Assembly: GCA_009786775.1 (NCBI GenBank)
Contig: WQRL01000045.1
Location: 1 to 9,199 of the forward strand
From: Oscillospiraceae bacterium
GTDB lineage: Bacteria; Bacillota; Clostridia; Oscillospirales; Oscillospiraceae
Length of the DNA stretch: 9,199 bases
Direction: 5' to 3'
How positions within the stretch are numbered: the first letter of the stretch is position 1; every line of letters starts with the position of its first letter. Shown piece after piece: positions 1 through 7,523 of the stretch. A program made the position numbers and the translations under genes. The notes beneath the pieces are model-generated. The model worked only from the letters and a program-made list of their open reading frames with translations. It searched no databases and was not told where the DNA came from.

Positions 1-1242
1 CCTGCCTATGAGGCATCCATCACCACGCTCTCCGCTTCGGTAAAACGCCGCCAGAGCCGCCAAACTAAAGGTTATGCAATCTGGGAGCACCCCTGTTTCG
101 AAGAGGCTGTCCTTAAATGTGGGGAGCAGCCGGGATTTCCACTTCGACACCGAGTTTAGGGCAATGCTCAAAAGCTGGTGCGCCAAAAACGGATTTTCAA
201 AACGCTCAATTACAGAGTCTGCAAATGCGCGCACCTCGTCGCGAGGGAGGGCGACTGTAGGCGCAATCTCGCGATAAAGAGTCTTTTCTATAAACGCCCG
301 CACGGCCGGCTGCGCCATTGCTTCATCCACAGTTTCAAGCCCCATGAGATATGCCGCCAGCACCGTTGAGGTATGTGCCCCATTTAGCAGGCGCACTTTA
401 CGCTCGCGGTATGGCCTCTCATCATCAGTAAACACCACCGGAAGCCCCGCCCTGTCCAGCGGAAACGCAGCCGCTACCTCTTCATGTTTACCGCTTGCTA
501 TAACCCATAGCCCAAAGGGTTCCCCCACAACCATAAGCTCATCGTGATAACCCAGCAGTTCCCGCTCCAAAGCCTCGGCCTCTTTCGCGGGATAGCCTGA
601 AACGATCCTGTCCACAAGGCAGTTGCAGAAAATGCAGGATTCATTAATCCATTTGGCAAAATCCTCCGGTAATTTCCAGAGTGCAATAACCTTCATCACA
701 CATTCGTGCAATTTTGTGCCGCTTTGTTCAATTAATTCACACGGCAGCATTATCAGCCCGCGCTCAGCCTCACCGCAAAAATGCTCATAACGGGCAAACA
801 GAAACTGGGCCAGCTTGCCCGGAAATGAATTTGCGGGACGGCTTTCAAACTTATCATTTTCATCATATATAATGCCCGCCTCTGTCGTATTAGACACAAC
901 TATTTTAAGAGTTTCGGCTCTTGCAAGCTCTAAGTAGCTGTCATAATCTTCAAACGGGTCTATAACTTGGCTGATGGCGTTTACCGCCCTCTTCTCAACT
1001 ACTTTCTCGCCGCCCTGCATGCCGCGCAAAATAACCGTATACATCAAATCCTGCCGCTTAAAAGCATCAAGATTCCCGAAATTTATCGGCTTTATAATGG
1101 CCACACCGCCGTCAAATAATCCTTTTTCATTTGCCACATCTATCATCTGATCCGCAAACGCCCGCAGGAAGTTCCCCTCCCCAAACTGCGCCACCACAAC
1201 ATCTTTCTTTGCGGCTCTGTCACCCGCTCCAATTTGTCTCAT
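1..1242 (-). CDS. uxaB: Tagaturonate reductase (altronate oxidoreductase), C-terminus cut by window edge
   Basis: Reduces D-tagaturonate to D-altronate with NADH, a cytoplasmic step in galacturonate (pectin sugar) breakdown. The minus-strand frame is open from an ATG at 1242 to base 1, giving 414 residues without a stop; family members are about 480-500, so roughly 70-80 residues lie outside. The start is backed by GGAGG at 1251-1255, 8 nt upstream. Visible family marks are the N-terminal nucleotide-binding segment FGEGNFLRAF (from residue 20), SNTTEAGI, LPCELIE, LVDRIVSGYP, and the catalytic-region stretch KVRLLNGAHTST with Lys282, Asn287 and His290. From memory these segments line up well with E. 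coli UxaB and better than with mannitol-1-phosphate dehydrogenase or fructuronate reductase of the same superfamily, the main alternatives. It has its own promoter and is separated from the upstream phn operon by a terminator. No other hexuronate gene is in view. Confidence 0.92.
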   Translation of the reverse strand, partial: MRQIGAGDRAAKKDVVVAQFGEGNFLRAFADQMIDVANEKGLFDGGVAIIKPINFGNLDAFKRQDLMYTVILRGMQGGEKVVEKRAVNAISQVIDPFEDYDSYLELARAETLKIVVSNTTEAGIIYDENDKFESRPANSFPGKLAQFLFARYEHFCGEAERGLIMLPCELIEQSGTKLHECVMKVIALWKLPEDFAKWINESCIFCNCLVDRIVSGYPAKEAEALERELLGYHDELMVVGEPFGLWVIASGKHEEVAAAFPLDRAGLPVVFTDDERPYRERKVRLLNGAHTSTVLAAYLMGLETVDEAMAQPAVRAFIEKTLYREIAPTVALPRDEVRAFADSVIERFENPFLAHQLLSIALNSVSKWKSRLLPTFKDSLFETGVLPDCITFSLAALAAFYRSGERGDGCLIGR

Positions 1243-1285
1243 ATATAAATCCTCCGATTCTCCGAACTTCGAAATTTTTAGCGCA

Positions 1286-1320
1286 CAGCAACATTGCCAA
1301 ACCACCGCTACATGTTGCTG
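1286..1320. repeat. Perfect 9-bp inverted repeat in the uxaB leader
   Basis: CAGCAACAT at 1286-1294 is matched exactly in reverse complement by ATGTTGCTG at 1312-1320, with a 17-nt spacer. It lies downstream of the predicted uxaB transcription start, so it could be an RNA hairpin in the leader or an operator with two half sites. The core CATGTTGC recurs, inverted, at 1380-1387 on the -35 element. There is no T-tract after it, so it is not a classical attenuator. Confidence 0.6.
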
Positions 1321-1353
1321 ACTTCACACCACAAATTCCCACCTAACGCAGCC

Positions 1354-1383
1354 ATTTTAACACATAGCACTAGCAAGTGGCAA
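1354..1383 (-). promoter_or_regulatory. Predicted sigma-A promoter of uxaB
   Basis: On the minus strand TTGCCA (1383-1378, 5 of 6 to the consensus -35) is followed after 18 bp by TAAAAT (1359-1354, 5 of 6 to the consensus -10). Transcription would start near 1347, leaving a leader of about 105 nt before the uxaB ATG. A copy of GCAACATG (1380-1387) overlaps the -35 box, a suitable position for a repressor. Confidence 0.6.
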
Positions 1384-1440
1384 CATGCTTCAAGTTCATT
1401 TCACCAAGACGCCGCATGGTTAGTTACAAAGCATTTGCCA

Positions 1441-1586
1441 GCCGGGCACGGGCGCTGCTCTGTGGGAAAGTGGGGCGGCCGCAGTCCCGGAACACAAATT
1501 TTGTCTGTGATTTCAAGTCTTCGCCAAGGCAGACGTGACTGACGTAGGCCGCCCCGCTTTTTCACAGAGCAGCACCCGTGTCCGGC
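1441..1586. repeat. Long imperfect inverted repeat (40-bp arms, 66-bp centre); MITE-like or structured RNA
   Basis: The arm at 1441-1480 matches the reverse complement of 1547-1586 at 35 of 40 positions without gaps. In a plus-strand RNA four of the five differences (1446, 1465, 1466, 1471) become G-U pairs and only one (1453) is a C-A clash, so 39 of 40 positions could pair. The centre holds nested arms: CAGTC 1482-1486 with GACTG 1537-1541, GTCTG 1503-1507 with CAGAC 1530-1534, and a small TCTT/AAGG hairpin at 1518-1529. No open frame, no clear flanking target duplication and no clear plus-strand promoter are visible. It may be a miniature inverted-repeat element or a small structured RNA; the sequence alone does not decide. 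Confidence 0.75.
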
Positions 1587-1619
1587 GGATGGTTTAGGCT
1601 ATATGCAAATTGCAAAACC

Positions 1620-1660
1620 AAAAAGACCAAGCCCCGTGGAGTTCAGGGCCCAGTCCTTTT
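1620..1660 (-). terminator. Rho-independent terminator of the phn operon
   Basis: In the minus-strand transcript AAAAGGACTGGGCCC pairs with GGGCTTGGTCTTTTT over 15 positions, four of them G-U, around an 11-nt loop, followed by T-rich sequence (TTTTTGGTTTTGC). The G-U pairs would be C-A clashes on the other strand, so the signal is directional. It begins about 20 nt after the phnW stop and ends the five-gene operon. Confidence 0.85.
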
Positions 1661-1679
1661 AATCTGCTTAATGCTTTAT

Positions 1680-2780
1680 TCAGATAGCACTGCGTATAGC
1701 TTTAATCAGCCTGCTCATATCTTCAGGATATACTTCACCTATGTTGCCAATACGGAATGTGTCGGCTTGTGAAATTTTGCCTGGATAAAGCACAAACCCT
1801 TGAGCCTTAACCGCTTCATAAAATGGCATAAACTCAAACTCATCATTGGGGTATAAAAACGAAGTAATAATCGGAGCTTGATATTCATCCGGAAGAAGTG
1901 TTTGGAATCCAAGCTCACGCATACCATCAACCAAAACATGATGGTTTTCTTTGTATCTTTCATACCTAGCTTCAATGCCGCCCTCCTGCTCCAGTTCGTC
2001 CAGCGCTTGGTAAAATGCACGGACTACATGTGTCGGGGAGGTGTAACGCCACTTGCCTGATTTGTCCATATCCTTCCATTGCCCAACTAAGTCCATACAA
2101 AGCGAACGTGCATTTCCTGCGCATTTTTCAAGCTCAGCTTTCTTTGCAATAACAAAACCAAAGCCGGGAACACCTTGTACACACTTGTTTGATGAACTTA
2201 CCAAGTAATCAATGCCCAACTGTCCAATATCCATCGGGATACCGCCAAAGCTGCTCATTGCATCTACAATCAAGGTTTTGCCAAATCTCTTTACAACCTC
2301 GGATAGCTCAGCTAGAGGATTGAGCATGCCTGTCGTTGTTTCACAGTGCACAAATGCCACATGAGTAAGTTTTGGATCGTTTTCCAAAATTTCCTCTAAG
2401 TCCCCTGCCGTCGGGGCGGCGACTTCTCCTAGATCCACTTTGGTATGTTCAATACCAAGAACCTGCGCCATTTCCGCCATACGGTCACCATATGCGCCAT
2501 TTGTCAGAATTAGTAGCTTTCCATCTCTAGGCATAGCAGTGCCGAGGCAGGCTTCAACTGAGAAAGAGCCACTGCCTTGCATAAGGACTACTGTGTAATT
2601 TTCAGTATCTTTAGTAGCAAGTGCAACTAACCGGCTACGTATATTTTGAACTATATCTTCGTTATAGTCTGCATCCCATGTGCACCAGTCTCTGAGCATA
2701 GCTGCACGCACACCCTTCGATGTGGAAAGCGGCCCCGGTGTCAGTAGGATATATGGATTATCAGGTATAAAGTCAAGCAT
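1680..2780 (-). CDS. phnW: 2-aminoethylphosphonate:pyruvate aminotransferase
   Basis: PLP enzyme that transfers the amino group of AEP to pyruvate, giving phosphonoacetaldehyde and L-alanine, in the cytoplasm. Family marks are [10 protein letters not shown] near the N-terminus, the GSGSFSVEA segment for cofactor binding, [10 protein letters not shown] with Asp173 facing the pyridine nitrogen, and [12 protein letters not shown] with Lys199 as the expected Schiff-base lysine. From the ATG at 2780 the protein has 366 residues, the usual length for PhnW. A TTG at 2795 would add five residues (MEAKR), but GGAGG at 2789-2793 lies 8 nt before the ATG and overlaps that TTG, so the ATG is preferred. 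The ATG is 4 bases past the phnX stop and the ribosome site lies at the end of phnX, implying coupled translation. It is the last gene of the operon, so substrate is supplied by the upstream transporter and product is taken by PhnX. Confidence 0.95.
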   Translation of the reverse strand: MLDFIPDNPYILLTPGPLSTSKGVRAAMLRDWCTWDADYNEDIVQNIRSRLVALATKDTENYTVVLMQGSGSFSVEACLGTAMPRDGKLLILTNGAYGDRMAEMAQVLGIEHTKVDLGEVAAPTAGDLEEILENDPKLTHVAFVHCETTTGMLNPLAELSEVVKRFGKTLIVDAMSSFGGIPMDIGQLGIDYLVSSSNKCVQGVPGFGFVIAKKAELEKCAGNARSLCMDLVGQWKDMDKSGKWRYTSPTHVVRAFYQALDELEQEGGIEARYERYKENHHVLVDGMRELGFQTLLPDEYQAPIITSFLYPNDEFEFMPFYEAVKAQGFVLYPGKISQADTFRIGNIGEVYPEDMSRLIKAIRSAI

Positions 2781-2793
2781 TCTTTTAGCCTCC
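2778..2793 (-). promoter_or_regulatory. Ribosome binding site that fixes the phnW start
   Basis: GGAGG (2793-2789 on the minus strand), 8 nt, then ATG (2780-2778). The site straddles the phnX stop codon TAA (2787-2785). A longer reading from TTG at 2795 would have this ribosome site inside its own first codons and nothing comparable upstream. Confidence 0.8.
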
Positions 2794-3564
2794 AATCATT
2801 GTAATAAGCTGCGGCAGTTCTATGATGCTGTCTATTACAAAATCAGCACCGCTTGCGTAATATTTCTGCCTTGCCTCTGCAAATAATTCCTCTTTACGGC
2901 TATCTGCAAGAGCAGCGAGTTCACGCTCTGACAGACCTAGAACACTGGAACCTATAATGATACCGGCACTCAGACAGCCTGCCGCTTTGCCCTCTTGCAT
3001 ATCGGCTTCGGTGTCGCCAATTTTCAGCACTTCACCGATATGCGAGCAGCCCAGTGCCTCAAGATTGCGCCAAATCATATAAGGATAAGGCCTGCCTTTT
3101 CCGCCTGTATCTTCCGGGCATACGAGATTGTCCGGTGCATAGCCGTTTTCCTTTGCAAGCGGAGCGACAATATCCATCATTTGCCTTGTATACCCGGTTG
3201 TAGATCCTATTTTTATACCCATCTGCCTCAGTTCCGCTACTGCGTCTAAAACATTTGGCAGAGGGTTTGCATAGTTTTCCAACACGCTAAACAGTGCCGG
3301 TTCAAATTTATCGTAAATTGCATCAATATCAGCTTCGCTATATGCTCTGCCATACTTAGCCAGCCAAGCCCCTGCAAGCCGCTCACCCTCAAGCATCATT
3401 TTAACATGCGTCCGCTTTGCAAGCCCCATAGGTGCCCTAGTTTCATCTGCCGTTGGGTTTAGGCCAAATTGCTCAAAAGCGCTCATAAACGCTTCCACCG
3501 GTGCAAACGAGCCAAAGTCAACCGTTGTTCCTGCCCAGTCGAGAATAATTGTTTTTATCTTCAT
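2785..3564 (-). CDS. phnX: Phosphonoacetaldehyde hydrolase (phosphonatase)
   Basis: HAD-superfamily enzyme that cleaves the C-P bond of phosphonoacetaldehyde to acetaldehyde and phosphate, using the product of PhnW. The 259-residue protein shows motif I as LDWAGTTVD with nucleophile Asp9 and the phosphonatase-type Ala11 in place of the usual second Asp. Lys50 in [11 protein letters not shown] sits in the cap position of the Schiff-base lysine that marks true phosphonatases. Motif II is around STTGYTR (121-127), followed by RPYP (158-161), and acidic motif III is KIGDTEAD (Asp184, Asp188). All expected catalytic residues are present. The ATG at 3564 has AGGAG at 3571-3575, 6 nt upstream, inside the end of the permease gene, and overlaps the permease stop by 4 bp (ATGA). 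The phosphate released could feed phosphorus needs and the acetaldehyde central metabolism; no acetaldehyde dehydrogenase is in the window. Confidence 0.95.
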   Translation of the reverse strand: MKIKTIILDWAGTTVDFGSFAPVEAFMSAFEQFGLNPTADETRAPMGLAKRTHVKMMLEGERLAGAWLAKYGRAYSEADIDAIYDKFEPALFSVLENYANPLPNVLDAVAELRQMGIKIGSTTGYTRQMMDIVAPLAKENGYAPDNLVCPEDTGGKGRPYPYMIWRNLEALGCSHIGEVLKIGDTEADMQEGKAAGCLSAGIIIGSSVLGLSERELAALADSRKEELFAEARQKYYASGADFVIDSIIELPQLITMIGG

Positions 3565-5234
3565 GCCTGTCTCCTCTTTTCTCTTCGTTTGTGGAATATA
3601 TTGGAAAGCTCATACATTAAGCGAACCAAGACATTTATTAGTAGTATTAACAAACTCATTGCCGCCGCTTGTGCAAAGACACCCTCAGCGTGCATATGAG
3701 ATATTGCAATTGATGCAACTCTAAACCGCGGCGTGTATAGGAACACTATCGCTGAAATCGTCACCATTGAGCTCACAAAGTAGTACATAAAGGTTTCCAG
3801 CATTGCCGGAAATGAAAGTGGAACTGTAACGCGCAAAAACAGCTTCCAGCGCGGTATGCTCAAGCTGTCAGACATGCTCTCAAACTCCTTGTCCAGCTTC
3901 TTCAGAGCACCGGTTGCGGTAAGAAACGGCACAGAGAAGAAGCTCAGAATATTCGCCACAACAAGGATTCCGATTGTGCCAAAAGCGAAGTTAAAGGGGT
4001 TATTAGGATTGTTAAAAAACAAAATGTATCCAACACCAATAACCATACCCGGCAAAGCCATCGGTATCATCGAAAACAGCTTTGCTATTTTACGCATAGC
4101 GCTAAACCTGTCAATTTTCTCCGCCATGTAAGCGTACACAAACACAAAGGCGGTGCCTATTACTGCGGTCAAGAGGCTCATTTGTATTGAGTTAAAGAAA
4201 CTTCCTATGCCGCCGGTTGTAGCGCTAAAACTAAAGTTTGCCAGTGTAAACGAGGTGTCAAACGGAAAAAACACCGTGAGCGCCCGCACCGCCAGGCCGC
4301 CAACTAGTCCCAGTAAGCACAGTATTACAATTGAGCAAAACACAAAAAAACCTATATCACGCGTGCGGTTTTCTTTTATGACAAGTTTAGTTGATTTTGC
4401 GCTCATAGCCCCCATGTTTGCACTATTTGTAACCCTGTTAATGACAAAAGCCAAAACCGCAGGCGCAAGCAGCAGAGTGCCTACCACCGCCCCCATATTG
4501 AAATTAAACAGACCCGTCATTTGCACAAACAAGTCCGTAGCAAGCACACTATAACCCCCACCTATTACTATAGGCGCCCCAAAATCAGTAAAAGCCAGGG
4601 TAAAACATACAAACATTGCATTTATAAAGGTATATTTAACCTCAGGCAGGGTTATTTTAATCAGTTGCGTAAACGGCTTTACCCCCATTGACTCCGCAGC
4701 TTCATACAGCCTGCCGTCAGCATATTCCAAGGTGACAAAAAACATCAAAAAGGCCTGCGGAAGTGTGTATATCACATGGGAAAGGATTATACCCAAGCGC
4801 CCAAACAGTTCAATTTCAAAACCCAAAGCTGTAATGATGCCCTGCCTTCCAAATAAGGAAATAAGCCCAACTGCGTGGGCAATTGTCGGTATGAATATCG
4901 GGATAAGCACCATGTACCTAAAGAATCTCTTAAATTTCATATTTGTGCGGGTTATGCCATAGGCATATAGAAACCCCAAAACAACGCTTATAACTGTCGT
5001 TGATAGTGATACGTCAATGGTGTTCCATAAAGCCCTCAAAAGAGAAGGATTGTCAAAATACGCAATGTAGTTATCAAACCCTATAAACTCACCTGCGTTA
5101 TTCTGAAAGGCTCTTGCAAATAGCGAAACTAGCGGCAACACCATGATGACAACAAACACTGCAATCATAAGAGATAAGACTGCAAGCTGACCTACACTAA
5201 AGTCGGCCAACTTGCTTTTTATACGCATCATCAT
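3561..5234 (-). CDS. phnU: Fused ABC transporter permease, two permease domains, probably for 2-aminoethylphosphonate
   Basis: Integral membrane protein of 557 residues with about 12 hydrophobic segments in two halves (roughly 15-266 and 294-542), each a binding-protein-dependent permease domain. The first half has a clear cytoplasmic EAA loop, EAAESMGVKPFTQLIKITLP (178-197), which docks on the ATPase. The second half has the matching loop near 451-472, but the EAA and Gly positions are replaced (ESMSDSLSIPRWKLF). This is the PhnU2 arrangement, where one chain does the work of PhnU and PhnV. The same fold occurs in Fe(III) and other permeases, so the AEP substrate rests on co-operonic phnX and phnW. 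The gene overlaps the ATPase stop by 4 bp and starts with three ATGs (5234, 5231, 5228). Only a weak AGGG at 5239-5242 is nearby, so initiation at the second ATG (5231) is possible and translation is probably coupled. Confidence 0.85.
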   Translation of the reverse strand: MMMRIKSKLADFSVGQLAVLSLMIAVFVVIMVLPLVSLFARAFQNNAGEFIGFDNYIAYFDNPSLLRALWNTIDVSLSTTVISVVLGFLYAYGITRTNMKFKRFFRYMVLIPIFIPTIAHAVGLISLFGRQGIITALGFEIELFGRLGIILSHVIYTLPQAFLMFFVTLEYADGRLYEAAESMGVKPFTQLIKITLPEVKYTFINAMFVCFTLAFTDFGAPIVIGGGYSVLATDLFVQMTGLFNFNMGAVVGTLLLAPAVLAFVINRVTNSANMGAMSAKSTKLVIKENRTRDIGFFVFCSIVILCLLGLVGGLAVRALTVFFPFDTSFTLANFSFSATTGGIGSFFNSIQMSLLTAVIGTAFVFVYAYMAEKIDRFSAMRKIAKLFSMIPMALPGMVIGVGYILFFNNPNNPFNFAFGTIGILVVANILSFFSVPFLTATGALKKLDKEFESMSDSLSIPRWKLFLRVTVPLSFPAMLETFMYYFVSSMVTISAIVFLYTPRFRVASIAISHMHAEGVFAQAAAMSLLILLINVLVRLMYELSNIFHKRREKRRQA

Positions 5235-6229
5235 ACTGCCCTACCCATTGCTCCGGGATAAAATAACGTATGCTCCCGCGGCACCTGCATGTACATCATA
5301 GCACCTTCCCGTAAACTGAGTGCGCTAAAGTCTTGGGATGATACATCAACGCAAAACTCCTCTGAACTTCCCAGTCTGCCAAACACCCGGGTTAAGGCCC
5401 CTCTAAATTCAATCGCCGAAACCTTGGCTGAGTAGTCATAGCTCTCACGGTATCCCACAATCTTCACCATTTCGGGGCGTATTGCTGCCGTTTCCTGATC
5501 GCCCTTTATAAAGTTCATGGAACCTATAAACCCGGCGACGAAAGCGGTGGAGGGATTTGTGTAAATTACGGTTGGCGGCCCTGCCTGCTCAACAACGGCA
5601 TTGTTCATAACAATAACTGTGTCCGCCATAGTTAGGGCTTCTTCTTGGTCATGTGTCACCATTATGGTTGTAACACCCAACTGTTTCTGAATCGCCCTTA
5701 TCTCCCCACGGAGCTTCGTGCGCACTTTTGCATCCAAGGCAGAAAGCGGCTCATCCAAAAGCAAGAAGGATGGGGATATTGCAACCGCTCTTGCAAGTGC
5801 TGTCCTTTGTTGCTGACCGCCGGACAACTGCCGCGGGTATTTATCCTTGTGCGATATTAAATCCACCATGCTCAGGACTTCCAAAGCGCGGGTTTCCAGT
5901 TCGTCCTTGCTTGCCTTTGATTTTTGCTGTAGCGCAAATATTACATTGCCTATAACAGTCATGTTCGGAAACAGGGCATATGACTGAAACACTATCCCAA
6001 AGTTGCGCTTAGATGCGGGAAGTTTAGTTGCGTCCTTGCCATCTATTATCACTTTTCCGCTGTCGCACTTTTCAAGCCCTGCAATCACTCTCAGAAGTGT
6101 TGTCTTTCCGCAGCCGCTCGGCCCTAATATACACACCAGCTCACCCTTATTTACGCTGATGCTCACATCGTTAAGTGCATATTGATGGTCAAAACGCTTA
6201 ACCACATTTTGAACTTGTAAAAAACTCAC
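5231..6229 (-). CDS. phnT: ABC transporter ATP-binding protein, probably for 2-aminoethylphosphonate
   Basis: Cytoplasmic ATPase that powers the fused permease. The 332-residue protein has every nucleotide-binding motif in order: Walker A GPSGCGKT (36-43), Q-loop Gln82 in VFQSYALFP, signature LSGGQQQR (135-142), Walker B FLLLDE (155-160), D-loop SALD, and switch His193 in VTHDQEEA. A C-terminal regulatory (TOBE-like) region follows from about residue 240, as in PhnT, PotA and FbpC type importers. The start is GTG at 6229, supported by AAGGGG at 6238-6243, 8 nt upstream; this ribosome site overlaps the stop of the binding-protein gene. The end overlaps the permease start by 4 bp. Domain content alone would also fit a spermidine or iron ATPase; the operon argues for AEP. 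Confidence 0.88.
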   Translation of the reverse strand: MSFLQVQNVVKRFDHQYALNDVSISVNKGELVCILGPSGCGKTTLLRVIAGLEKCDSGKVIIDGKDATKLPASKRNFGIVFQSYALFPNMTVIGNVIFALQQKSKASKDELETRALEVLSMVDLISHKDKYPRQLSGGQQQRTALARAVAISPSFLLLDEPLSALDAKVRTKLRGEIRAIQKQLGVTTIMVTHDQEEALTMADTVIVMNNAVVEQAGPPTVIYTNPSTAFVAGFIGSMNFIKGDQETAAIRPEMVKIVGYRESYDYSAKVSAIEFRGALTRVFGRLGSSEEFCVDVSSQDFSALSLREGAMMYMQVPREHTLFYPGAMGRAV

Positions 6230-6241
6230 TTTCGTTTCCCC

Positions 6242-7303
6242 TTAGCTACCAAATCTGCGTTCCCATTCATTTAGTATTGCTTCGCGGTTGGTAGCTATCC
6301 ACACAAAGTCCTGCTCAATTAGCTGATCCACAGGATTTTGGCCCTCAAAACCGTAATAGCTTCCGCCTTCGCCTGTTGAAATTATGGGAAACGCCTCGTT
6401 GTAAATTGCCATCGCCTCATCTGAAATGGCCCAATTTAGAAATGTCTTTGCCGCCGGGTTAATGTTATCTTTTGCAATCAAAGCGTTTGCTTCCATGTCC
6501 CAGCCTGAACCGGCTTCAGGGAAAACAACCGCAACGGGTGCGCCTTCTTGCAAGCGGGAAATTCCCGGGAATCCAAAGCTGATGCCGACAACAGTTTCTC
6601 CGATTGCTGCCATGTTAGCCGGACCGGCTCCGGAGTGTATGTAGTCTTGAATGTTTACATCAAGACGTTCCATGAAATCCCATCCGCCGCCGTCTCTTCC
6701 GTACAGTTCCATGAGTCCAACAACAGTCAAAAACCCTGTACCTGAAGATGCCGGATTTGGCATGATTATATGGCCTTGAAGTTCAGGGCGAAGCAAGTCC
6801 TCGTAACATCTTATATCATCTACAGTGAGCCCGAGTGCTTCAAGTTCCGGGATGTTGATTATAAACGCTGTCTCCCATGCTGTGATTCCAACCCATGTCG
6901 GCGGGTTTTTGTCTGAGCGGAACATCGGCAAAATGCGATCCAGGCCTTCCGGGGCGTGTGCTTCAAGCATTCCCATATCTTCTAAAACCATCAGGCTTGA
7001 CGCGGCTGTGCCCCACACGAGGTCTGCTTGCGGATTGTTAGCTTCTGCAATAAGGCGTGATGTGATAACCCCTGTAGAATCTCTAACCAAGTTGACAGTT
7101 ATATCGGGATAGCGAGCGTTAAATGTTTCAACCAATCTGCCTGCCAGAACATTTTCAATAGCCGTGTAAACTGTAATAGTGCCTGAGGTCGGGCTTGCTT
7201 CCGAATTTCCATTTCCACCGCAACCCACAAGCGCGCCCACAATGACTGTCGCCATAACTAGCAAACAAACCACTCTAACTTTCAAACTACCTTTTCTGCA
7301 CAT
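6242..7303 (-). CDS. phnS: Substrate-binding lipoprotein of the ABC importer, probably binds 2-aminoethylphosphonate
   Basis: Extracytoplasmic receptor that captures substrate for the importer. The 353-residue protein starts with a charged N-terminus and hydrophobic stretch (about 9-27) ending in lipobox LVGC, so Cys28 should be lipidated and anchor it to the outer face of the membrane, as usual in Gram-positives. A Gly/Asn/Ser-rich linker follows, then the start of a two-lobed binding fold (TITVYTAIENVLAGRLVE) of the PhnS2/FbpA-like class. The start at 7303 has AAGGAG at 7313-7318 with 9-nt spacing. It is the first operon gene and the only one with such a strong, free-standing ribosome site, consistent with receptors being made in excess over membrane partners. 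Iron-binding relatives share the fold; AEP is inferred from the neighbours. Confidence 0.85.
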   Translation of the reverse strand: MCRKGSLKVRVVCLLVMATVIVGALVGCGGNGNSEASPTSGTITVYTAIENVLAGRLVETFNARYPDITVNLVRDSTGVITSRLIAEANNPQADLVWGTAASSLMVLEDMGMLEAHAPEGLDRILPMFRSDKNPPTWVGITAWETAFIINIPELEALGLTVDDIRCYEDLLRPELQGHIIMPNPASSGTGFLTVVGLMELYGRDGGGWDFMERLDVNIQDYIHSGAGPANMAAIGETVVGISFGFPGISRLQEGAPVAVVFPEAGSGWDMEANALIAKDNINPAAKTFLNWAISDEAMAIYNEAFPIISTGEGGSYYGFEGQNPVDQLIEQDFVWIATNREAILNEWERRFGS

Positions 7304-7338
7304 CTTAAAATTCTCCTTGTGATTTCAACTTCGGGTAA

Positions 7339-7367
7339 ATGATATAACATTCGTATTTACAAATGAA
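7339..7367 (-). promoter_or_regulatory. Candidate promoter of the phn operon
   Basis: On the minus strand TTCATT (7367-7362, 3 of 6 to consensus) is followed after 17 bp by TATCAT (7344-7339, 5 of 6). The start point would be near 7332, giving a leader of about 30 nt before the binding-protein ATG. The poor -35 suggests an activator or weak basal activity. TATATT at 7388-7383 is an alternative -10 without a good -35. Confidence 0.35.
7348..7365. promoter_or_regulatory. Candidate operator palindrome in the phn promoter
   Basis: CATTCGTATTTACAAATG matches its own reverse complement at 14 of 18 positions, with half-site CATTnGTA. It fills most of the spacer between the candidate -35 and -10 boxes, a classical repressor position. 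No regulator gene is in the window, so the protein that would bind is unknown. Confidence 0.35.
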
Positions 7368-7494
7368 CGCATCTTTTCGTAAAATATATGTGTGATTTTT
7401 GTAAAGTGCCACAGGCTCATAATGATTGACCCAATTCGGACACAGCTCTGCTTAACGCATCTAAAAAATACACAAATTTTCTTTAATTGCTCAC

Positions 7495-7523
7495 TTGTCT
7501 TTTGTGCAGAGTTGTTATACAAT
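7495..7523 (+). promoter_or_regulatory. Predicted sigma-A promoter of grdX-grdE
   Basis: TTGTCT (7495-7500, 4 of 6 to consensus) and TACAAT (7518-7523, 5 of 6) are separated by an optimal 17 bp. The transcript would start near 7530, leaving a leader of only about 28 nt before grdX, too short for a riboswitch. Confidence 0.55.

Larger units (their letters stand above)
1243..1679. other. Non-coding region between phnW and uxaB
   Basis: These 437 bases hold no convincing gene; short plus-strand frames here lack a ribosome site and any recognisable protein. Read in the direction of transcription (minus), the region contains the phn operon terminator (1620-1660), a 146-bp inverted-repeat element (1441-1586), the uxaB promoter (1354-1383), and a leader of about 105 nt with a perfect inverted repeat (1286-1320). 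Confidence 0.8.

Noticed and set aside
1131..1542. Plus-strand short frames across 1131-1346 and 1294-1542
   Set aside because: They overlap the uxaB start, its promoter and the inverted-repeat arm, lack ribosome sites and show low-complexity, non-protein-like translations.
1413..1597. Near-repeat ATGGTTAG / ATGGTTTAG on either side of the inverted-repeat element as target duplication
   Set aside because: The left copy is about 20 bases away from the arm and the copies differ by one base, so they do not have the form of an insertion duplication.
3856..4554. Plus-strand frames opposite the permease gene (up to 133 aa)
   Set aside because: They are antisense shadows of a clear 12-segment permease; composition reflects the complementary strand and no ribosome site or family is evident.
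6242..7303. Iron(III) transport system as the identity of the ABC genes
   Set aside because: The binding protein, ATPase and fused permease resemble the FbpABC class, but the permease-phnX-phnW genes overlap or adjoin in one operon, which favours aminoethylphosphonate.
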